DNA of 10,188 bases from a bacterium. Its GTDB lineage: Bacteria; Bacillota; Clostridia; Christensenellales; CAG-138. The stretch spans positions 1 through 10,188 of the forward strand of contig JAQXRK010000059.1 of the NCBI GenBank assembly GCA_029218485.1, in the 5' to 3' direction. The notes beneath the pieces are model-generated. The model ran no database searches and had not been told where the DNA came from. It saw only the letters and a program-made list of their open reading frames with translations. The position numbers and the translations under genes were made by a program. Shown here in pieces: positions 1-4,280 of this stretch; position 1 is the stretch's first letter, and each line of letters starts with the position of its first letter.

Positions 1-45
1 AACAAGGGCGGACGGCAATTCGGGATTCTTTATGTGCAAACGTGT

Positions 46-119
46 TGCGGAATTGTGTAATGGTAGCACCTACGACTCTGACTCGTATTGTCTAGGTTCG
101 AATCCTAGTTCCGCAGCCA
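46..119 (+). tRNA. tRNA-Gln with anticodon CUG, CCA end encoded
   Basis: The sequence folds into a complete cloverleaf. The 7-bp acceptor stem is 46-52 with 109-115, followed by discriminator G116 and an encoded CCA at 117-119. The D stem is GTG/CAC (55-57 with 67-69). The 5-bp anticodon stem TACGA/TCGTA (71-75 with 83-87) closes a 7-base loop, CTCTGAC. The T arm is CTAGG/CCTAG around TTCGAAT (92-108). Loop positions 3-5 give anticodon CTG, so it reads the glutamine codon CAG. All stems are perfectly paired, which argues for a functional gene. It is followed directly by a terminator hairpin, and then by gene debris on the opposite strand. Confidence 0.97.
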
Positions 120-166
120 AAACAGTACAGATGCCACCGGCGAAGAGCCGGTGGCATTTGCTGTTT
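120..166 (+). terminator. Intrinsic terminator of the tRNA gene
   Basis: A perfect 11-bp stem (131-141 with 147-157) closes a GAAGA loop. It is extended by an outer AAACAG/CTGTTT pairing (120-125 with 161-166). A short T-rich run (TTGCTGTTT) follows the inner stem. It begins at the base after the tRNA CCA, so it most likely ends the tRNA transcript. The A-rich left flank could let it also work for transcription arriving from the right. Confidence 0.8.
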
Positions 167-374
167 CCGGGCTTTTCCGGTCTGGAATCTCCCGGAGATA
201 TCCATGGTTGCCGTCGCCTTTGGGCGGGAGTCGGGCGGTGCATCGCTGAAGGATCCGGCCGTTCCCTCCCGGAAACCACGGCCGATCCCCTCCGCATGAC
301 CTTGGAGCCGGATGAATATGCGTCCATCGCGGAGGACATCTGCGGTTTTATGCAGGGAAAGAAACCGCATGGCG
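167..374. other. No confident gene; likely degraded sequence
   Basis: Several frames on both strands stay open here, as expected for GC-rich DNA, but none has a start with a convincing ribosome binding site or a recognisable domain. One plus-strand stretch (about 281-410) and one minus-strand stretch (about 370-260) look mildly protein-like but I cannot assign either. The region lies between the tRNA terminator and the flavodoxin fragment, so more gene debris is the simplest reading. Confidence 0.5.
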
Positions 375-590
375 CTACGATACTATGCTTGACAACGGAG
401 GGGTTCGGCCGATCAGGTTTTTCAGCATGGCGGGCATTCCATAGCCGTAAAGCGGAAAGCTGAACAGCAGAAGATCGCTGGCAAGAATCTGCTCCAGAAT
501 CACGCGCATATCATCCTTGTGGTGGCACACACCGCCGTTTCGCATGCAGGCAAGGCAGCCGGAACAAAACTCGATCTGCTGATCGATGAC
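375..590 (-). pseudogene. Flavodoxin-like NADPH-dependent FMN reductase, internal fragment
   Basis: Read on the minus strand from about 590, the translation shows a stretch typical of clostridial flavodoxin/NADPH-dependent FMN reductases. It has a Cys-rich CSGCLACMRNGG motif, then KDDMRVILEQILASDLLLF, SFPLYGYGMPAMLKNLIGR and PPLSS. In intact relatives this is the middle of the FMN-binding fold: the CxxC region followed by the segment ending in an RTLPL-like motif. The N-terminal beta-strand and phosphate-binding loop are absent, and the frame stops at TAG (375-377) soon after the RTPPLSS motif, so both ends of the gene are missing. There is no start or ribosome binding site of its own. In its present state it is fused in frame, through the permease fragment, to the tail of the vWA gene. 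Family assignment rests on my recollection of the motif pattern; function is almost certainly lost. Confidence 0.7.
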
Positions 591-592
591 AT

Positions 593-703
593 GGATGTGC
601 CATAGGTACCGGGCAGGAAGGAGAGCACCTTCTGCAGCCCCTCCGAGAACTGCAAGATCGGCATATACGCTCCGCAGATAAACCCGTACCCGGCGCTGAC
701 GAT
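593..703 (-). pseudogene. ABC-2 type transporter permease, 37-codon fragment
   Basis: In a different minus-strand frame from its two neighbours there is a 37-codon stretch containing SAGYGFICGAYMPILQF, SEGLQKVLSFLPG and TYGTS. This matches a conserved C-terminal segment of ABC-2 family permeases of drug or antibiotic exporters in Clostridia, where a GAYMPxxQF loop precedes a hydrophobic SFLPGTYGTS segment. The resemblance begins at the ATC GTC AGC codons and stops after GTS, so only about 111 bp remain. The flanking frames are the vWA tail on one side and a flavodoxin fragment on the other. It has no start, no ribosome binding site and no room for a transporter, so it is a relic. It could instead be an assembly or cloning chimaera. 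Confidence 0.65.
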
Positions 704-2042
704 CGATATAGTGTGCGATGAACCGAACCCGGCACTTGCGGCGGTTGCAGATGGAATCCGGGGAACCGGAAACATCCAGATCCTCCGGAAGCACGAACTT
801 CACGCCGCACACGGTGACGTCCTTGCAGGTGGCCCTTGTATGCGCCGGTATGGTCAGCGTCTTGAGGCCGCGCCGGTGCTCAACGCCATGTTGATCGACC
901 TCCGAGAGAATGATCGCGAGAGCGACCCGCTTGTGCGGGCAAACGTCTTTCAGCGTCACATTCAGCACCACGATCCTGCCGAGCAAATCCAAGCCGATCT
1001 CACCGGCATCGAATTCCACCGTGTCCTCACAGCCGTCAACCGGGAATTCTATTGGCTCCGGGCAGTGTTCGGAGCAATCGACCACGCAGCACTCGACCTC
1101 GATCTCCGGCGAGGGGAACTCCACGGTATTGCCCTCCCTGTCGCTGTATGTGATGGCGTCGTTGACCTCGATCGTCCCGGTGCAGGGGCCGACATGCTGC
1201 ACCGTGAATTCGAGGGTTGCCCCCTCGCTCTTTTTGACGCCGAGCGCATCGATCTTCCATTGTACCGAGGTTGCGTCCACCTGATTCGCGGCGCCCTTGG
1301 TCGGCTCGTCAACGGAGATGATCTTGAAGCAGGCGTCCACCCGGTCGTGGATGACGATCTGCGTTGCGCCCGGTTTCGTGATATTTGCCGCGAGATCGGA
1401 GAAGAGATTCTCCAGCTCCTCATCGTCCGGTGTGATCGCCACATAGGCAGAATCGGGATCGGACGACCAGTCGTTGAGGGCCTGTTCATCAATGCCGCCG
1501 TTGCCGGACAGCCCGATGCAGTAGATCACGACGCCCTGTGCCTTTGCGGCCGCGGCGATGGGGCTTGCATTCCCACCAGCGGTCGTTCTTCCATCCGTAA
1601 ACAGGACCATCACCTTGGCGTTGGCGGAAGCGGGATCAAACAATTCCAAGGCCTTCGTGAAGGCGTCCGCATGGTTGGTTGAGCCGCCGGAAGTAAGCGC
1701 ATGTACCGCCTGCTTCAGCGTGGAAACGGTCGCCGTGAGCGGCGTGTCCTTCGTGGCCGTGTCCGCAAAGCTCACGATTCCAATGCGGCTGCCGTGGCCG
1801 AGCTGGCCGTCCTACGCGCCGTCGGTCGCCTCATCCAGAATATCGATGAAGGTTTCCGCTCCCTTTTTTAGGTTGGCAAGCGGGCTTCCCGCCATGCTTC
1901 TGGAACGATCCAGAAGCAGCACGATGTCGGTCGGATTGGTCACGATATTCGGCTCTGCCGTAAGGGACAGCTTTATTTTGAAGGAACCGCCGCAGTCGAT
2001 GCGCGATGCGCTCCGCTCCTTATTTGCGTTGGATATACCCAT
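702..2042 (-). pseudogene. vWA-domain protein gene with in-frame amber stop and lost 3' end
   Basis: The gene starts at ATG 2042-2040 behind GAAAGGA (2054-2048, 5-base spacer). The first 76 codons contain the beta-strand and metal-ion-dependent adhesion site DIVLLLDRSRSM, which fits DxSxS. A TAG at 1814-1812 interrupts the frame. The same frame then continues for about 370 codons with the rest of the fold: DGQLGHGSRIGIVSFADTA, the GGSTNHADAF threonine loop and FTDGRTTAGG aspartate loop of the MIDAS, ITPDDEEL, a beta-rich domain (GPCTGTIEVNDAITYSD) and a Cys-rich C-terminal domain ending FIAHYID. Intact relatives, as I remember them, are about 450-460 residues and carry a glutamine codon at the TAG position, so CAG to TAG is a plausible single mutation. 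The last dozen or so residues are missing where the gene runs into the permease fragment. There is no signal peptide. The family's function is unknown; vWA domains bind ligands through a divalent cation. Annotated as a pseudogene, though readthrough cannot be excluded. Confidence 0.8.
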
Positions 2043-2059
2043 TTCATTCCTTTCTTTCC

Positions 2060-2083
2060 GGGCCTTCCATATACGGGAGGCCC
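2060..2083 (-). promoter_or_regulatory. Stem-loop in the vWA 5' leader
   Basis: A 9-bp inverted repeat (2060-2068 with 2075-2083, one G-T pair) closes a 6-base loop. On the minus strand it lies between the predicted promoter and the ribosome binding site of the vWA gene, at or within a few bases of the likely transcription start. This is the arrangement of 5'-terminal hairpins that protect messages from decay. A role as an operator is the alternative. Confidence 0.45.
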
Positions 2084-2090
2084 CTCTACC

Positions 2091-2120
2091 ATAATATGTT
2101 CTTGCAACCGTTTATGGCAT
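2091..2120 (-). promoter_or_regulatory. Predicted sigma-A promoter for the vWA gene
   Basis: On the minus strand TATTAT (2096-2091, one mismatch from TATAAT) is preceded after 18 bases by ATGCCA (2120-2115, four of six matches to TTGACA). The start would fall near 2084, giving a leader of about 40 bases that begins with the hairpin. This is a pattern match only. Confidence 0.4.
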
Positions 2121-2390
2121 CGGGCGCGGCCCTTGCCGCTTGGGGGATGCGCGAGAGACAGGGGTACCGTGCGCAAAAAGCGCTTCGCTGCATCCCCCGC
2201 GCAGTTCATTTCAGGCCCGTACGCCCTTTCCCGGCAGCGGCTCCCGCTGGCCGCTGTGTACCCCCATCCACACCGGCAATGCCGCCTGCAGGACAGGGCC
2301 GCTGCTCCGGAAAACGAATGTTTTTGCCCAATGCCGCTGCAAGCGGACATGCGAATCCACCAAAAATTTGGGACTTCCCATTCCCATGCC
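2100..2390. other. GC-rich divergent intergenic region with a structured element at 2142-2198
   Basis: No frame here shows a recognisable protein, and it lies between two divergent promoters. It is rich in inverted repeats. The strongest is a perfect 9-bp stem GGGGGATGC/GCATCCCCC (2142-2150 with 2190-2198). That stem continues through GCGA/TCGC (2151-2154 with 2185-2188, one bulged T) and encloses a small hairpin GCGC-AAAAA-GCGC (2171-2183). Further stems are CAGCGGC/GCCGCTG (2235-2241 with 2250-2256) and CCGCT/AGCGG (2334-2338 with 2342-2346). None is followed by a T-run, so they do not look like terminators. A small RNA, a protein-binding site or simple GC-rich chance are all possible. Confidence 0.45.
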
Positions 2391-2403
2391 GATCCTGTAT
2401 ACT
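2375..2403 (+). promoter_or_regulatory. Predicted sigma-A promoter for the Na/Pi cotransporter gene
   Basis: TATACT (2398-2403, one mismatch from TATAAT) is preceded after 17 bases by TTCCCA (2375-2380, four of six matches to TTGACA). The surrounding sequence from 2360 is clearly more AT-rich than the region to its left. The start of transcription would be near 2410, about 40 bases before the ATG. I see no clear PhoB/PhoP box. Confidence 0.5.
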
Positions 2404-2447
2404 GTATTTTGTAAGAATAGAAGGTAAAGAGGAAAAAAGAGGTTTCA

Positions 2448-4196
2448 ATGGATATTTTCGATGTACTTTCCCTCGCGGGAGGTCTTGCCCTGTTCCTGCT
2501 CGGCATGAATCTGATGGGCGGCGCGCTCGAAAAGAAGGCGGGCGGCCGGCTCAAAACCATTCTTGAAAGTCTGACAAACAGCCCCATCAAGGGATTGCTG
2601 CTCGGTTTGCTGGTCACCGCAGTCATCCAATCCTCCTCGGCGACAACGGTCATGGTCGTCGGCTTTGTGAGCGCGGGCGTGATGACGCTGCACCAGTCGA
2701 TCTACATCATCATGGGCGCGAATATCGGTACGACCGTCACGGCGTGGATTCTCAGCCTTGCGGGCATCGAGGGGACGAGCCTGCTCGTCCAGCTGTGTAA
2801 GCCCTCCTCCTTCACACCGGTTCTGGCCCTGATCGGCATCATTCTCTATCTGTTCTGCAAGAGCACATCCAAAAAGACCACCGGCATGATCTTCCTCGGC
2901 TTCGCGGTGCTGATGACGGGGATGAGCGGCATGTCCGGCGCGGTCAGCGGGCTCAAGGATGTGCCGGAGTTTCAGAATATCCTTCTGCTGTTCTCCAACC
3001 CGGTTCTGGGCGTGCTCGCGGGCGCGTTGCTGACGGCGATCATCCAGTCCTCCTCCGCCTCGGTCGGTATTCTGCAGGCGCTCTGCTCCACCGGCGCGGT
3101 CACATACGGCATCTCGATTCCCATCATCATGGGCCAGAACATCGGCACCTGCGTCACGGCGCTGCTGGCCTCCACGGGCGCAACGCGCGATGCGCGGCGC
3201 ACGGCCATGGTGCATCTGTATTTCAACATCATCGGCTCCATCGTGCTGCTCATCCTGTTCTATGGTGCAAACGCCATCTTCCATTTCGCGTTTACCGCTC
3301 TGCCGACCACCGGGCTGGGCATTGCCGTCATCCACACGGCCTTCAACCTGCTCTGCACCCTGATCCTGCTGCCGTTTGGACGCGGGCTGGAAAAGCTGGC
3401 CTGCCTGACCGTGCGCGACGCCGCAGAGGAAGAGGAGATTCAGATGCTCAATGAGCGCCTGCTGACCGTTCCGGCCGTTGCCGTGGAGCGCTGCCGCATC
3501 GCGGTCGATGCGATGGCGGATCACGCCATCGATGCGCTGGACACATCCATCAGCGCCCTGAAGAGCTATGACGCCGCCAGCGCGGAACGAGTCCGCGAAA
3601 AGGAAACGCTCGTCGACCGGTTTGAAGACCGCATCGGCGCGTTTCTCGTGCAGCTCTGCAAGGAAAACCTCTCCGATGACGACAGCCTGGCCTGCAACAA
3701 GTATCTCCGCCTGATCGGCGAGTTTGAACGCATCTCGGATCATGCCGTGAATCTGATCGAATCCGCCGAGGAAATCCGGGAAAAGCGGATCGTCTTCTCC
3801 GGTGCCGCGCAGCAGGAGCTGCAGACGCTCACCGCTGCCATATCGGAAATCCTCTCCATCACGCTGCAGGCGCTCCACAAGGAGGACGGCGCGCTCGCCA
3901 TGCGCATCGAACCGCTCGAGCAGGTCATCGATTCGCTGCGCGACACGATCAAGCGCAATCACACCCTCCGTCTGCAAAACAGCGAGTGCACGATCACGCA
4001 CGGCTTCGTGCTCTCGGATATCCTGACCAATCTCGAGCGCGTGTCCGACCACTGCTCCAACATCGCCGTATGCATTCAGGAGATGTCGATGCACCGCGCG
4101 CTCGGAGAGCACGGCTATATCGATCAGGTTCAGAAGAACCGTCCCGAATACCAGCGCTGGTTCGAGGAATACCAGCGGATGTATTCGCTGGATTGA
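2448..4196 (+). CDS. Na/Pi cotransporter family protein with C-terminal PhoU-like domain
   Basis: A 582-residue inner-membrane protein of the type II sodium/phosphate cotransporter family (bacterial NptA/YjbB type), expected to couple sodium to phosphate movement. The membrane part (residues about 5-315) holds the two inverted repeats of the family. Each has the signature pair: QSSSATT (61-67) with GANIGTT (90-96), and QSSSAS (200-205) with GQNIGT (229-234). Strongly hydrophobic segments surround both. Residues about 340-560 form a soluble, helical PhoU-like domain with its two metal-site motifs ERISDHA (427-433) and ERVSDHC (530-536). Such domains are thought to regulate phosphate flux. The start is set by AAGAGG (2437-2442) with a 5-base spacer, behind a plausible promoter. 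Length and motifs are complete and codon use is like that of the next gene. A terminator-like hairpin follows, 84 bp before the next gene. Direction of transport (uptake or export, as proposed for YjbB) cannot be read from the sequence. Confidence 0.93.
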   Translation: MDIFDVLSLAGGLALFLLGMNLMGGALEKKAGGRLKTILESLTNSPIKGLLLGLLVTAVIQSSSATTVMVVGFVSAGVMTLHQSIYIIMGANIGTTVTAWILSLAGIEGTSLLVQLCKPSSFTPVLALIGIILYLFCKSTSKKTTGMIFLGFAVLMTGMSGMSGAVSGLKDVPEFQNILLLFSNPVLGVLAGALLTAIIQSSSASVGILQALCSTGAVTYGISIPIIMGQNIGTCVTALLASTGATRDARRTAMVHLYFNIIGSIVLLILFYGANAIFHFAFTALPTTGLGIAVIHTAFNLLCTLILLPFGRGLEKLACLTVRDAAEEEEIQMLNERLLTVPAVAVERCRIAVDAMADHAIDALDTSISALKSYDAASAERVREKETLVDRFEDRIGAFLVQLCKENLSDDDSLACNKYLRLIGEFERISDHAVNLIESAEEIREKRIVFSGAAQQELQTLTAAISEILSITLQALHKEDGALAMRIEPLEQVIDSLRDTIKRNHTLRLQNSECTITHGFVLSDILTNLERVSDHCSNIAVCIQEMSMHRALGEHGYIDQVQKNRPEYQRWFEEYQRMYSLD

Positions 4197-4235
4197 CCGA
4201 GCGCGCACGCGGCCGTTTTCGGATCCATGATTCTT

Positions 4236-4266
4236 GCCGCCGTATTGCCTGCGGCGGTCTGTTTTT
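4236..4266 (+). terminator. Terminator-like hairpin abutting the next ribosome binding site
   Basis: CCGCCG (4237-4242) pairs with CGGCGG (4252-4257), extended by a G-T pair, and is followed by TCTGTTTTT (4258-4266). It is 40 bases after the cotransporter stop, so it should end that message. The T-run ends one base before GGAGGTGA (4268-4275), the ribosome binding site of the nuclease-helicase gene. That gene is therefore expressed by readthrough, from a promoter I cannot see, or under attenuation. Confidence 0.7.
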
Positions 4267-4280
4267 CGGAGGTGACGCCC

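Noticed and set aside
711..1682. A 323-codon plus-strand frame opposite the vWA gene
   Set aside because: The minus strand carries clear vWA motifs through the whole stretch; the plus-strand peptide has none and no ribosome binding site.
1812..1814. Pyrrolysine or wholesale UAG recoding as the explanation of the vWA amber codon
   Set aside because: There is no downstream pyrrolysine-type structure that I can recognise and no suppressor tRNA in the window; a point mutation in a decaying locus is simpler.
4227..4280. An earlier ATG giving the nuclease-helicase 18 more residues
   Set aside because: It lacks a ribosome binding site and would translate through the terminator hairpin. The ATG at 4281 has a near-perfect site, and the PHP fold begins directly at it.
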